Translations under genes and position numbers: made by a program
Shown: positions 37,004 through 46,103 of the stretch, piece by piece
How the letters are laid out: each line of letters opens with the position of its first letter
Numbering within the stretch: the stretch's first letter is position 1
Assembly (NCBI GenBank): GCA_041725895.1
Contig: JBGRQA010000002.1
Span: 1 to 64,000 of the forward strand
DNA: 64,000 nt
From: JBGRQA01 sp041725895
Lineage (GTDB): Bacteria; Bacteroidota; Bacteroidia; Bacteroidales; Marinifilaceae
Direction of reading: 5' to 3'
The notes under the pieces: generated by a model
The model's database searches: none
Seen by the model: only the letters and a program-made list of their open reading frames with translations
Told to the model about the DNA's origin: nothing

Positions 37004-38338
37004 ATGTTTGAGAATCTTAATGAAAGACTGGAGCGATCCTTTAAGCTGCTGAAAGGACAGGGGAAAATTACTGAGATAAATGTAGCAGAAACCCTGAAGG
37101 ATGTGCGACGTGCCCTTTTGGATGCGGACGTGAACTTTAAGATCGCCAAGTCATTTACAAATATAGTTAAAGAAAAAGCATTAGGTCAGAATGTACTGAC
37201 TGCAGTGAAGCCGAGTCAGATGATGGTGAAGATCGTTCATGACGAGCTGGCTGTACTGATGGGAGGTACACATGTAGATATTGATACCAAAGGGAATCCT
37301 GCCGTAATTTTGATCGCCGGTTTGCAAGGATCTGGTAAAACCACTTTTTCCGGTAAGCTTGCAAACTTGTTGAAGACCAAAAGAAATCTGAATCCCATGC
37401 TGGTTGCTGGTGACGTTTATCGTCCGGCTGCGATTGATCAGTTGAAAGTTTTGGGCGAGCAAATCGGAGTTCCTGTGTATTCTGAAATAGGAAATCAGGA
37501 TCCTGTTAAGATTGCAAAAGCGGCTATTAAGGAGGCAAAATCCAAGGGACACAACCTGGTGATTGTCGATACCGCCGGTCGTTTGGCTATTGATGAGCAG
37601 ATGATGAATGAGATTGAGGCTGTGAAGAAGGCCATCAATCCGACAGAGACTTTGTTCGTGGTAGACTCCATGACTGGACAGGATGCTGTGAATACTGCCA
37701 AGGAATTTAACGATCGACTGGATTTTGATGGTGTTGTTCTGACCAAATTGGATGGTGATACCCGAGGTGGTGCGGCTCTTTCTATTCGCTCTGTAGTAAA
37801 CAAGCCCATTAAGTTTGTTGGTACTGGGGAGAAAATGGAAGCTTTGGATGCATTCCACCCTGAACGTATGGCCGACCGTATTTTGGGTATGGGGGATATC
37901 GTATCCTTGGTGGAGCGTGCTCAGGAGCAGTTTGATGCCGATGAAGCTCGTAAGTTGCAGAAGAAGATTGCCAAGAACCAATTCAACTTTAACGATTTCC
38001 TTTCTCAGATTGCTCAGATTAAGAAAATGGGTAACCTGAAGGATCTGGCTTCGATGATTCCTGGAGTTGGAAAGGCCCTTAAAAATATTGACATTGACGA
38101 TGATGCTTTCAAGGGAATTGAGGCCATTATCTATTCCATGACACCGGGAGAGAGAGAAAACCCAACCATTCTGAATGGTTCACGCCGGAAACGTATTGCC
38201 GATGGTAGTGGAACCTCAATTCAGGAGGTGAATCGCCTGATCAAGCAATTTGACGAAACCCGTAAATTGATGCGGATGATGTCAAAAGGCCCGAACATGT
38301 CGCGAATGATGGGGAATATGCCACTCAAAAGAAGATAA
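37004..38338 (+). CDS. ffh: Signal recognition particle protein Ffh
   Basis: This 444-residue protein has the SRP54 layout: an N domain (residues about 1-85), the GTPase G domain with GLQGSGKTTFSGKLA, the insertion box region, DTAGRLAIDE, TKLDGDTRGGAAL and GTGEKMEAL, and the methionine-rich M domain (KMGNLKDLASMIPGVGK, MSRMMGNM) that binds 4.5S RNA and signal sequences. It delivers membrane proteins to FtsY and SecYEG. A compact promoter precedes it and a terminator follows. The 4.5S RNA gene was not found in this window. Confidence 0.97.
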   Translation: MFENLNERLERSFKLLKGQGKITEINVAETLKDVRRALLDADVNFKIAKSFTNIVKEKALGQNVLTAVKPSQMMVKIVHDELAVLMGGTHVDIDTKGNPAVILIAGLQGSGKTTFSGKLANLLKTKRNLNPMLVAGDVYRPAAIDQLKVLGEQIGVPVYSEIGNQDPVKIAKAAIKEAKSKGHNLVIVDTAGRLAIDEQMMNEIEAVKKAINPTETLFVVDSMTGQDAVNTAKEFNDRLDFDGVVLTKLDGDTRGGAALSIRSVVNKPIKFVGTGEKMEALDAFHPERMADRILGMGDIVSLVERAQEQFDADEARKLQKKIAKNQFNFNDFLSQIAQIKKMGNLKDLASMIPGVGKALKNIDIDDDAFKGIEAIIYSMTPGERENPTILNGSRRKRIADGSGTSIQEVNRLIKQFDETRKLMRMMSKGPNMSRMMGNMPLKRR

Positions 38339-38355
38339 TTTGACTATATACTGAA

Positions 38356-38389
38356 TGCTTGACGCGCCTAAACGTCAGGCATTTTTTTT
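38356..38389 (+). terminator. Terminator of ffh
   Basis: TGCTTGACG (38356-38364) pairs with CGTCAGGCA (38373-38381), including one G-T pair, and is followed by a run of eight Ts. folD starts 12 bases later, so it may be an attenuated or separate unit. Confidence 0.82.
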
Positions 38390-38401
38390 AACTAACATAT
38401 T

Positions 38402-39283
38402 ATGGAACTGATCGACGGAAAAAAGATTTCGCAAGAAGTTAAGCAAGAGATTGCTGCTGAAGTTGAACAAATAAAGCAGGCTGGAGGGAAGACTCCTCAT
38501 TTGGCTGCAATGATCGTGGGACACGATGGTGCCAGTGAAACCTATGTGGCTGCTAAGGTGAAAGCATGTGCGCAGGTTGGCTTTAAATCCAGCGAATTCC
38601 GCTTTGAGGATGATATTACAGAGGAGCAGTTGCTGGAGGAAATCCGTAAGGTGAATGACAATGACGATATTGATGGATTGATCGTTCAATTGCCGCTTCC
38701 AAAGCACATTAACGAAAATCGTGTGATCGAAACCATTCGTCCGGAGAAGGATGTGGATGGATTCCATCCAATGAACGTAGGGAAAATGGTTGCGAGTTTG
38801 CCTACTTACCTACCTGCAACCCCTGCCGGGATTGTAGAGTTGCTGAAGCGTTACGATATCGAAACTTCCGGAAAGAATTGTGCTGTGATTGGACGAAGCA
38901 ATATTGTTGGTACTCCAATGAGTGTACTGATGTCACGTAAGGCTCAGTATGGTGATTGTACTGTTACTTTGTGTCACAGCCGTACCAAAAACATTGCAGA
39001 AATTACCCGTCAGGCTGATATTGTAATTGTTGCTTTGGGAATGAAAGAGTTCCTGACCGGAGATATGGTGAAAGATGGAGCAGTTGTGATTGATGTGGGA
39101 ATTCACCGTGTGAAGTCGGATAAGACCAAGTCGGGCTGGAAACTATTAGGGGATGTAAATTTTGAGGAGGTTGCTCCAAAATGTTCTTACATTACTCCTG
39201 TTCCAGGTGGAGTAGGCCCAATGACTATTGTTTCGTTGTTGCAGAATACTTTACTGGCTGCAAAAAAAGAGATCTATTCTTAA
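38402..39283 (+). CDS. folD: Methylenetetrahydrofolate dehydrogenase / cyclohydrolase
   Basis: This 293-residue protein has FolD features: GASETYVAAKVKACAQVG with the catalytic Tyr and Lys, DGLIVQLPLPKHI, the PATPAGIVELL folate-binding segment, IGRSNIVGTPM for NADP binding, and ITPVPGGVGPMTI near the end. It interconverts methylenetetrahydrofolate, methenyl- and formyl-tetrahydrofolate for purine and one-carbon metabolism in the cytoplasm. Length is normal. It is separated from ffh by a terminator and ends at a second one. Confidence 0.97.
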   Translation: MELIDGKKISQEVKQEIAAEVEQIKQAGGKTPHLAAMIVGHDGASETYVAAKVKACAQVGFKSSEFRFEDDITEEQLLEEIRKVNDNDDIDGLIVQLPLPKHINENRVIETIRPEKDVDGFHPMNVGKMVASLPTYLPATPAGIVELLKRYDIETSGKNCAVIGRSNIVGTPMSVLMSRKAQYGDCTVTLCHSRTKNIAEITRQADIVIVALGMKEFLTGDMVKDGAVVIDVGIHRVKSDKTKSGWKLLGDVNFEEVAPKCSYITPVPGGVGPMTIVSLLQNTLLAAKKEIYS

Positions 39284-39306
39284 ATTAGATATTCTACCCT
39301 GAATCA

Positions 39307-39337
39307 AAAAGAGGATTCCTATTGGATCCTCTTTTTT
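39307..39337 (+). terminator. Terminator of folD
   Basis: The stem AAAAGAGGATTCC (39307-39319) pairs with GGATCCTCTTTT (39324-39335) with one bulge and a 4-base loop, ending in a run of Ts. Confidence 0.85.
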
Positions 39338-39620
39338 GGTGCCATAATGTTTGTTTGGATATTGTAGTAGAGAAAAGGGAATGGATTTAAGCGTAATAAA
39401 AGTTATGGAAGCCCGTTATTTTTGTTTCTGCCCGGTTGGAAGGGATGAATTTGTTTAAGAAAATTTGAAATTGTTAATTCATCTATGAAATCCCGCTGTT
39501 CCTCAATTTTAAAGGTTTGGAGTGAAACAAAAGAGGCGGATGTCTTGTAATCTTAAGTAGTATGTTTCTGATTACTGGCCCCCCCATTTTTGTTGTTTCA
39601 TTCTTTAATCTTTATTCTAT
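39338..39620 (+). other. Gene-free stretch between folD and the CPBP gene
   Basis: AT-rich; a run of eight Cs lies near 39580. No frame, repeat or RNA gene was recognised. Confidence 0.5.
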
Positions 39621-40244
39621 ATGAGGAACCTCTTCCTATGGGTGGAAATGTCAATTTTGTTTGTGTTAATGCCAATGTTGTACTATTTGGAGTACATCCC
39701 GGTGCATAAGGCTGTTCCGCTTATTCTTGTTTTTCTTTACTGTTTAATAACTCTGATGAGAGATAAAAAATTTGATCGAAAAATATTTCGAATCAGAAGG
39801 AATTATCCATGGAGGGAATTCTTGTGGAAGGGGTTGATTTTTCTTTTTTTCACCTCAGCCTGGGTTTATTTCTACCGATCGGATGTGTTTTTTCAGCTAC
39901 CGCGTTCCAATTTTCAAATCTGGTTGTTGGTTATGGTTTCCTATCCTCTTTGGTCTGCCTATACGCAAGAGGTGATTTTTCGGGTATTCTTCTTTCACCG
40001 ATACAAGCAGCTTTTCTCAAATGACTATGCAATGCTTATCGCAAATGCTTTTCTTTTTGCAATGGCCCATATTATCTTCCGGAATTTGGTGGCGTTGACT
40101 TTTACTTTTTTTGGAAGTCTCCTGCTTTCCTTGACCTACCTGAGAAACAAATCGCTTAATGCTGCCTTTTTGGAGCATAGTATCTATGGGAATATATTGT
40201 TCACCAATGGTCTGGGTGTGTATTTCTATTTGCCATTTGGCTAG
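39621..40244 (+). CDS. CPBP-family intramembrane protease-like protein
   Basis: This 207-residue protein has about six hydrophobic segments and the three CPBP (Abi/Rce1-like) motifs: Q116-E-V-I-F-R121 where EExxxR is expected, AMAHIIFRN around residue 150, and LEHSIYGN near 185. The first glutamate of motif 1 is Gln; the remaining His and Asn residues are present. I recall that some Bacteroidota members share this substitution, so it may be a subfamily trait. It sits in the inner membrane; the substrate is unknown. It stands alone, with a long gene-free stretch after it. Confidence 0.8.
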   Translation: MRNLFLWVEMSILFVLMPMLYYLEYIPVHKAVPLILVFLYCLITLMRDKKFDRKIFRIRRNYPWREFLWKGLIFLFFTSAWVYFYRSDVFFQLPRSNFQIWLLVMVSYPLWSAYTQEVIFRVFFFHRYKQLFSNDYAMLIANAFLFAMAHIIFRNLVALTFTFFGSLLLSLTYLRNKSLNAAFLEHSIYGNILFTNGLGVYFYLPFG

Positions 40245-40309
40245 ATGTCAAAGATTCTTCTTTTCTGTTTATTTCAGGATGTCATCCTATTTTTTGTAAT
40301 TGTACTTTA

Positions 40310-40347
40310 GGCATCTTCTTTAAGGATGATGTCCTTTTTTATTCTTA
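40310..40347 (+). terminator. Possible terminator after the CPBP gene
   Basis: GGCATC pairs with GATGTCC through one bulge, followed by six Ts (to about 40340). A smaller hairpin AGGATGTCATCCT with a T-run lies just upstream at about 40277-40296. Confidence 0.5.
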
Positions 40348-40934
40348 TCTCAACTAAATTTGAGAGGAATTGATTATAGTGGTTCGCATAGAAATGCTCA
40401 AGTAGACCAGTAAATTGATTCATGGGGACGGATGTACAATCAGAAAATGGTGATTCTGAAAAGTATTGGTTCGACCACTTGCCTTCGGTATCATGTTAAG
40501 GGTCGATGGGGTAAGAAATTTGGCTATCGTTGGACAATTTAGGGTATACGTTCACAGATGGATCTCTTGACTTTCTTTTACAGACCATATTGTGGTGCGT
40601 AATAAATACAACATTTACATCTCTATGTTACTTCGATTTTAAGATAGTTTTTTGCTGGTAATACTTTCAATTTCGGACTATATATGGTGAATTGTGTTTT
40701 TCTACGATGTATTCGATATGGAAAAAAACTTGATGTATAAAACATGATGTTATAGCATCGAGTTTAGGTATCTCATAAAATTAATTTGACTTTGGGGTCA
40801 TTAGTTTATACTTTTTGTAATCATGTGTGAAAATTAGGGTGTTAGTGTTGCTTTGTTGAATTGCCCTTTTTTCTCACTTTCAGTAATAAAAAGATATTTA
40901 ATAAGTTAAATGCAATAATTAATGGAGGGTTGTG
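40348..40934 (+). other. Long gene-free stretch before the Cys-rich lipoprotein
   Basis: About 590 bases with no convincing frame, tRNA or repeat. It is strongly AT-rich towards its right end. A long regulatory leader or decayed gene is possible, but I see no remnant. Confidence 0.5.
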
Positions 40935-42062
40935 ATGATGGAGAATAAATTTAGACTAATTGCTTTAATTACTGTAATTGTTTCTTTTTTGGGGTTTGGG
41001 TGTCAGAATGAAATGAATGATCCGGACAAGGTGTCTAGCACATTACCAGGTGTAGAATCAACATTTGATTCCGAAACAGTTGTTACCGATCCATGTGAAA
41101 TAACTTGGGATCTCAGGGCTGGCCAGGATATTGATGTTGGATCGGTTATAGTGACAAACGATGCGGACAATATCTATGTAACGTATTTGCTCGACTACCA
41201 GGATGGTAATTGTGAAGATGGCATAGTAGATGCGGAATTTGGAGAACTGCATGTATGGGTTGGTAACGATCTAACCCTCATTGATAACGGAGGTGAGTGT
41301 AGGCCATCCCCTGGTCAAATGGCAGGGCAGGATGGTGGCGCGAGCTTTGACGCAACAGGTTTGATAGAATATACATTCGTAATTCCCTGGGATCAAGTTA
41401 ATCTTGTGGGTGTTGATGATGTATGTAATAAGGATTTGTTGCTCAACGTTGTTACTCATGCCGAAGTGAAATTGAAAGACTGTGATGGAGAAGTAACGGC
41501 AAACGAAACAGCTTATGGAGGACCGATTGATGGTCCGGAAATATGTAGTGGTGCCTGGTGGTATTTTGGTGAGTATACCGTTTGTTGTGGTGATGTTCCT
41601 CCACAGGTGCCATTTTGTGAAACAGCTTTCGCAAAAGGTGGCTGGGTATGGACGACGGGTAAGAAAAGCAACCCCGAAAAATTACCGTCTTTGGAACTGA
41701 CCAAAAATCGTTGGGGGTGGGTTATTGAACTCACTCAGATAGGCGATACAGAATATGAAATTTGGGCTGGTGCTGGTCTCAATAATACTTCCAAAGGAGA
41801 ACTTGTTGGTACTTTATTGGTTAGCTGGGATGGTTCGAGTGCTAGTGTTACATATTCAATGTTAGATGGGTATTGTTTGGAGGAAGTACATCTTTATGCA
41901 GGAGATATGAAACCGACAACAATTGCACCAGGGCAGTATGGCAACATCAATGAATTCGATCCTAATGCAATCTCACATACCTTTAACGTGGTGCTTGAAG
42001 ATTCTGGAGATGGAAGCGTTTGGCTGATTGCACACGCAGTTGTTTGTAATGAATGTCCTTAA
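40935..42062 (+). CDS. Cys-rich lipoprotein of unknown function
   Basis: This 375-residue lipoprotein has lipid-modified Cys23 in FLGFGC. It holds thirteen cysteines in all, spread along the chain (for example VTDPCEITW, YTVCCGDVPP, VVCNECP at the very end), so disulfides are likely and it would sit in the periplasm or on the surface. The mature part is acidic and beta-rich with GGWVWTTGKKS and ELTKNRWGWVIELTQ segments. I do not recognise a family. An unusually good ribosome site (GGAGG at 40924-40928) precedes ATG 40935, and ATG 40938 is also possible. Flanked by a long leader and its own terminator. Confidence 0.75.
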   Translation: MMENKFRLIALITVIVSFLGFGCQNEMNDPDKVSSTLPGVESTFDSETVVTDPCEITWDLRAGQDIDVGSVIVTNDADNIYVTYLLDYQDGNCEDGIVDAEFGELHVWVGNDLTLIDNGGECRPSPGQMAGQDGGASFDATGLIEYTFVIPWDQVNLVGVDDVCNKDLLLNVVTHAEVKLKDCDGEVTANETAYGGPIDGPEICSGAWWYFGEYTVCCGDVPPQVPFCETAFAKGGWVWTTGKKSNPEKLPSLELTKNRWGWVIELTQIGDTEYEIWAGAGLNNTSKGELVGTLLVSWDGSSASVTYSMLDGYCLEEVHLYAGDMKPTTIAPGQYGNINEFDPNAISHTFNVVLEDSGDGSVWLIAHAVVCNECP

Positions 42063-42140
42063 TTCGACCAAATACAAATACTATAGGATAGAGATATTTT
42101 TATCTTCTTGCCAATAGAATAAATCACCTATTTTAGCAAT

Positions 42141-42164
42141 AAGCCGGAGAAATTCTCCGGCTTT
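42141..42164 (+). terminator. Terminator of the Cys-rich lipoprotein gene
   Basis: An AAGCCGGAGA ... TCTCCGGCTT stem with a short loop (42141-42163) is followed by TTTTCTCTT. Confidence 0.85.
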
Positions 42165-42339
42165 TCTCTTGTAGGAGTGAGTTTTCTTTTAAATCCAACA
42201 CGTACGATCAAAATCTTGGCTTTAGATTGATCTGTTTTTATTAAAAATAAATAAAAATAGTTTTACCTTTATGTTATCGCTTATCAAAAGGGATAACAAA
42301 GTATGATTTGTTAATTGACAGGAAATATTATCCGTCATG

Positions 42340-42370
42340 CTTGCCACATTACTATCTGTAAGGTGGCAAG
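42340..42370 (+). other. Inverted repeat upstream of the YyaL-type gene
   Basis: CTTGCCAC (42340-42347) and GTGGCAAG (42363-42370) form a perfect 8-bp inverted repeat around 15 bases, 43 bases before the start codon. It might be an operator or leader hairpin. The rest of the stretch 42165-42412 holds nothing else I can name. Confidence 0.4.
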
Positions 42371-42412
42371 ATGTGAGGGGAAAAGCCATTGTCACAACGG
42401 CAAAAGGAGCAT

Positions 42413-44458
42413 ATGAAAACACACAAGCATACAAACAAATTGATTCATGAGAGCAGTCCTTATTTGTTGCAGCATGCTCACAATCCAGTGAATTGGTATC
42501 CATGGGGGACGGAAGCTCTGGAGAAAGCCCGATTGGAAAGCAAGGTGATTCTGATTAGTATTGGCTATGCTGCCTGTCACTGGTGCCATGTAATGGAACG
42601 GGAAAGTTTCGAAGATGAACAGATGGCTGCCTTAATGAATGAATTTTTTGTATGTATTAAGGTAGATCGAGAGGAGCGTCCCGATATTGACCATATTTAT
42701 ATGGATGCTGTACAATTGATGACCGGTCGGGGAGGTTGGCCCTTGAATTGTTTTGCTCTTCCCGATGGTCGGCCGTTTTTTGGAGGAACCTACTTTCGTC
42801 CCCAGGATTGGAGGAAGATCCTGTATGGGGTCCGGAATGCCTTTCAGAATGATTACGAGAAGGTCGTAAAGGCTGCAACTCAAATAAACGAAGGCATTCG
42901 AACCATGAATCTGGTAGACATCCGGCAAAATCAAACCGGGATGGAAATATCTTCCTTAAAGTTGCCGTACCAGGCATGGAAAAAGAATTTCGATTCGAGG
43001 GAGGGAGGCAATCAGGGGGCTCCTAAATTCCCACTTTCCAATTCCTATGAGTTTCTGTTGCGTTACTACCATTATACCGGAGATCAGTCTGCATTGAAAC
43101 ATGTAGTTCGGAGTTTGGAAAAGATGGCTCGTGGTGGAATTTACGACCAAATTGGAGGAGGCTTTGCCCGCTATTCGACCGATGCAGAGTGGCTTGTTCC
43201 TCACTTTGAGAAAATGTTATACGATAATGCTCAACTGGTGAGTTTGTATTCGGAGGCTTATCAATTAACAAAAAATCCACTCTACCGAAAGGTTGTAGAA
43301 CAGAGTATTGATTTTGTCAATCGGGAATTGTCCTTGCCGGAGGGAGGTTTCTTATCGTCGCTGGATGCTGATAGTGAAGGGGTGGAGGGAAAGTTTTATG
43401 TATGGAGTTCCAAAGAAATTGATAACGCGTTAGGTGTGGATGCTTCTATCTTTAAGGAATATTTTGGAGTCAGTGAGAAAGGCAATTGGGAGCACACCAA
43501 TATACTTTGGCAGGCTAGGGCTCAAAAGGAAGTGATGGAGAAATTTGGTTTGGATGAAAACCGTTTCGAGGAAATAATTGAGAATTCTGTAAAGAAACTG
43601 TTTCAAGAGCGAAGTAAGCGTGTCCGTCCAGGTTTGGATGATAAGGTGTTGACCAGTTGGAATGCGATGATGTTGAAAGCTCTTGTGGATGCCTACAAGG
43701 CTTTGGAAAAGGAGGAGTATCTGAGTCGTGCCTTGAAGAATGCCAATTTTATTTTAGAGCATATGTTGAAGAATAGGGCACATTTGCATCGGAACTATAA
43801 GGATGGAGAATCCGGAATAAATGGATTTCTGGATGATTACAGCTTTACAATTGAGGCTTTTGTCGCGCTTTATCAAGTGACTTTTGATCTGCAATGGTTG
43901 CAGCTTGCCGACGATTTATTGCAGATTGTTCTCCAGCATTACTTCGACGAAAAATCAGGGATGTTCTACTATACTTCCGATGAAGATCCAAAATTGATCG
44001 TTCGTAAAATAGAATTGATCGATAATGTAATTCCCTCCTCCAATTCCTCCCTTGCAAAAGGCTTGTTTCTATTGGGCAATTACCTGGGCAACGACGATTA
44101 TTTAAATAAAGCCAGGCAAATGGTTCTAAATGTACAGGATCGAATGGAGAGAACCTTGCCCTATCATTCAAATTGGGGGATTCTATTCTTATTTCTGGCG
44201 GAATCCCCATTTGAACTGGCTATTGTAGGAAAAGATGCGGTAGAAAAAAGTAGACATTTGCATCGGAATTTCCTGCCCGATGTGTTAATTTATGGAAGTG
44301 AGGGAGAAGGGGAGTTGCCTTTGCTGGAGAATCGTTATGTGAAAAATAAAACTATGCTGTATCTTTGTAAAGACAAATCGTGTAAGCTTCCTGTTACTGA
44401 TGTTGAGCAGTTGTTGGATCAATTGAAAACTGCGAGGACGGAAGTGAAACAACCTTAA
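42413..44458 (+). CDS. YyaL/SPATA20-type thioredoxin-fold protein
   Basis: This 681-residue protein has an N-terminal thioredoxin-like domain (DUF255) with C55-H-W-C58 in YAACHWCHVMERESF, followed by VDREERPDID and GGWPLNCF, then an (alpha/alpha)6-type domain with GGFARYSTDAEWLVPHFEKM and FLDDYSF. This is the YyaL/spermatogenesis-associated protein 20 family. The biochemical role is not settled; glycosidase-like and redox functions have both been suggested. I chose ATG 42413 because AAAGGAG precedes it by five bases; the longer frame starts with TTG. It is followed at 27 bases by the M48 lipoprotein gene, so the two may be co-transcribed. Confidence 0.88.
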   Translation: MKTHKHTNKLIHESSPYLLQHAHNPVNWYPWGTEALEKARLESKVILISIGYAACHWCHVMERESFEDEQMAALMNEFFVCIKVDREERPDIDHIYMDAVQLMTGRGGWPLNCFALPDGRPFFGGTYFRPQDWRKILYGVRNAFQNDYEKVVKAATQINEGIRTMNLVDIRQNQTGMEISSLKLPYQAWKKNFDSREGGNQGAPKFPLSNSYEFLLRYYHYTGDQSALKHVVRSLEKMARGGIYDQIGGGFARYSTDAEWLVPHFEKMLYDNAQLVSLYSEAYQLTKNPLYRKVVEQSIDFVNRELSLPEGGFLSSLDADSEGVEGKFYVWSSKEIDNALGVDASIFKEYFGVSEKGNWEHTNILWQARAQKEVMEKFGLDENRFEEIIENSVKKLFQERSKRVRPGLDDKVLTSWNAMMLKALVDAYKALEKEEYLSRALKNANFILEHMLKNRAHLHRNYKDGESGINGFLDDYSFTIEAFVALYQVTFDLQWLQLADDLLQIVLQHYFDEKSGMFYYTSDEDPKLIVRKIELIDNVIPSSNSSLAKGLFLLGNYLGNDDYLNKARQMVLNVQDRMERTLPYHSNWGILFLFLAESPFELAIVGKDAVEKSRHLHRNFLPDVLIYGSEGEGELPLLENRYVKNKTMLYLCKDKSCKLPVTDVEQLLDQLKTARTEVKQP

Positions 44459-44485
44459 TAGTGTGTTACCAAAAACGTAGATAAA

Positions 44486-45298
44486 ATGAGAAGCATTCGA
44501 AAGCAATTACAGAAACTTGCCATTGTTAGTTTGCTATTTTTTGCGGTTGGTTGTGCAACGGTGCCAATCACAGGACGCAAGCAGATGAATCTGTTTCCGG
44601 AAGGACAGATGATCTCTATGAGTTTAACTCAATATGATCAATTCCTTAAGGAGAATAAGGTTTCGGAGGATAAGGAGCAAACTCAGTTGGTGAAAAATGT
44701 GGGACATCGCATTGCCGAAGCTGTTGAGCAATATATGAATGAAAAAGGATTGGGGGATCGAATTGCTAATTTTCAGTGGGAGTTTAATCTTGTTGAAAGT
44801 GATGTTCCCAATGCCTGGTGTATGCCCGGAGGGAAAGTGGTGTTCTATTCGGGAATTCTGCCATATACTAAAACTGAAGCAGGTTTGGCGGTTGTGATGG
44901 GGCATGAGATTGCACATGCAATTGCTCGTCATGGTAATGAGAGAATGAGTCAGCAAATGGGAATACAAGCGGTTGGAATGGGGTTGAATCTGGCCTTGCA
45001 AGAGAAACCTAAAGAGACTCAAAATATTGCAATGGCAGCTTTTGGCGGAGTGAGTAATTTGGGTGTTATTCTGCCTTTTTCCCGTACTCACGAAACGGAG
45101 GCCGATAAAATGGGTTTGATTTTTATGGCTATGGCTGGTTATGATCCTGCGGAAGCTGTGGAGTTCTGGAAACGAATGGCTGATAGCGGCGGGCAAAAGC
45201 CACCTGAGTTTCTGTCCACTCACCCTTCTGATGAAACCAGAATTCAGAATCTGAAAGCATTTCTACCCGAGGCGATGAAGTATTACAAAAAGAAGTAG
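44486..45298 (+). CDS. M48-family metalloprotease lipoprotein (LoiP/YggG-like)
   Basis: This 270-residue lipoprotein has lipobox AVGC with Cys23, then an intact M48 peptidase domain: zinc motif H140-E-I-A-H144, RHGNERMSQQM, and the third-ligand glutamate in HETEADKMG near residue 210. It is probably an envelope quality-control protease, as LoiP is. It contrasts with the exported M48-like protein at 6945-8261, whose first His is Arg. It lies 27 bases downstream of the YyaL-type gene and ends before a hairpin shared with the convergent rhomboid gene. Confidence 0.91.
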   Translation: MRSIRKQLQKLAIVSLLFFAVGCATVPITGRKQMNLFPEGQMISMSLTQYDQFLKENKVSEDKEQTQLVKNVGHRIAEAVEQYMNEKGLGDRIANFQWEFNLVESDVPNAWCMPGGKVVFYSGILPYTKTEAGLAVVMGHEIAHAIARHGNERMSQQMGIQAVGMGLNLALQEKPKETQNIAMAAFGGVSNLGVILPFSRTHETEADKMGLIFMAMAGYDPAEAVEFWKRMADSGGQKPPEFLSTHPSDETRIQNLKAFLPEAMKYYKKK

Positions 45299-45322
45299 AG
45301 TGATCGTTTTTAGAAAATATAT

Positions 45323-45348
45323 GGGCAGTTTCTCCGGAGGCTGCCCTT
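45323..45348. terminator. Bidirectional terminator between the M48 lipoprotein and rhomboid genes
   Basis: GGGCAG (45323-45328) pairs with CTGCCC (45341-45346), with further pairing possible inside the loop. It separates two convergent stops. Confidence 0.7.
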
Positions 45349-45350
45349 TG

Positions 45351-46061
45351 TTATTGCTGATGATTCTTTTTTTCCTTGGGTAGAGAGGATTCGTTTTCCT
45401 TTTTTAGGTTTTCTGCATTCCATATTTCTTCGGGAATAGAATCATCATCTTCTTCTATCCATTTGGATTTGGGGCGTTGAGGACCATCTTTCCGGTAGAT
45501 GATGGCCAAAGCCAGGCCTGAAAAGCCCCCCATTAAATGTCCCTCCCAGGAAACATCCTTCAGAATGGGGAAGATCCCCCAGAACATACCCCCGTACAGG
45601 AAAACCACGGTAAAGGAGAGTGCCATCAGGCGAAAGTATCGTCGAAGAATACCACTAAAGAACAAAAAGGAGGCAAATGCGTACACCAGGCCACTTGCTC
45701 CAATGTGCCAGGCTTCCCGGGCTGATGCCCAAACCAGGACATTGGACATCAGGTAGCTCAATATGAAAATACGGTAGGCCAAGGGGCGGTAGAAATAGAA
45801 GATCCCCCAACTAAGAACAAGAAATGGAGTTGAATTGGCCATTAGATGTTCGAAGTCTTTGTGCACCAAGGGTGCAGTCAGAATCCCCGGTAATCCCTTG
45901 AGGTGAAGAGGAAAAATCCCCAGGGTTGTTAGGTCCAGCTCAAAACCCCATTCAAAAATTTTAATCAACCAGATAAGTCCCAGAAAGGCAAGTGGAAAAA
46001 TCAGACTATGCTTTAAGCGTAATCTTTCCAGTTTTGGGTTGTATTTGGTGAGGTCTTCCAA
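45351..46061 (-). CDS. Rhomboid-family intramembrane serine protease
   Basis: This 236-residue protein has six or so membrane segments and the rhomboid dyad: S123 in HIGASGLVYA and H175 in WEGHLMGGFSG. The preceding HKDFEHLMANSTPF is the usual HxxxxHLxxN segment. It cleaves membrane proteins within or near the bilayer. The C-terminal 45 residues are charged and probably cytoplasmic. It ends near a terminator shared with the M48 lipoprotein gene and starts 42 bases after the ftsE stop, so it may follow ftsE in one transcript. Confidence 0.92.
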   Translation of the reverse strand: MEDLTKYNPKLERLRLKHSLIFPLAFLGLIWLIKIFEWGFELDLTTLGIFPLHLKGLPGILTAPLVHKDFEHLMANSTPFLVLSWGIFYFYRPLAYRIFILSYLMSNVLVWASAREAWHIGASGLVYAFASFLFFSGILRRYFRLMALSFTVVFLYGGMFWGIFPILKDVSWEGHLMGGFSGLALAIIYRKDGPQRPKSKWIEEDDDSIPEEIWNAENLKKENESSLPKEKKNHQQ

Positions 46062-46103
46062 ATTCAGGTCGAAGGTTTAGGATTATTCTATGTCGTCATA
46101 AGT

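Noticed and set aside
40348..40934. tRNA or structured RNA in the long gene-free stretch
   Set aside because: No T-loop or cloverleaf pattern found on either strand.
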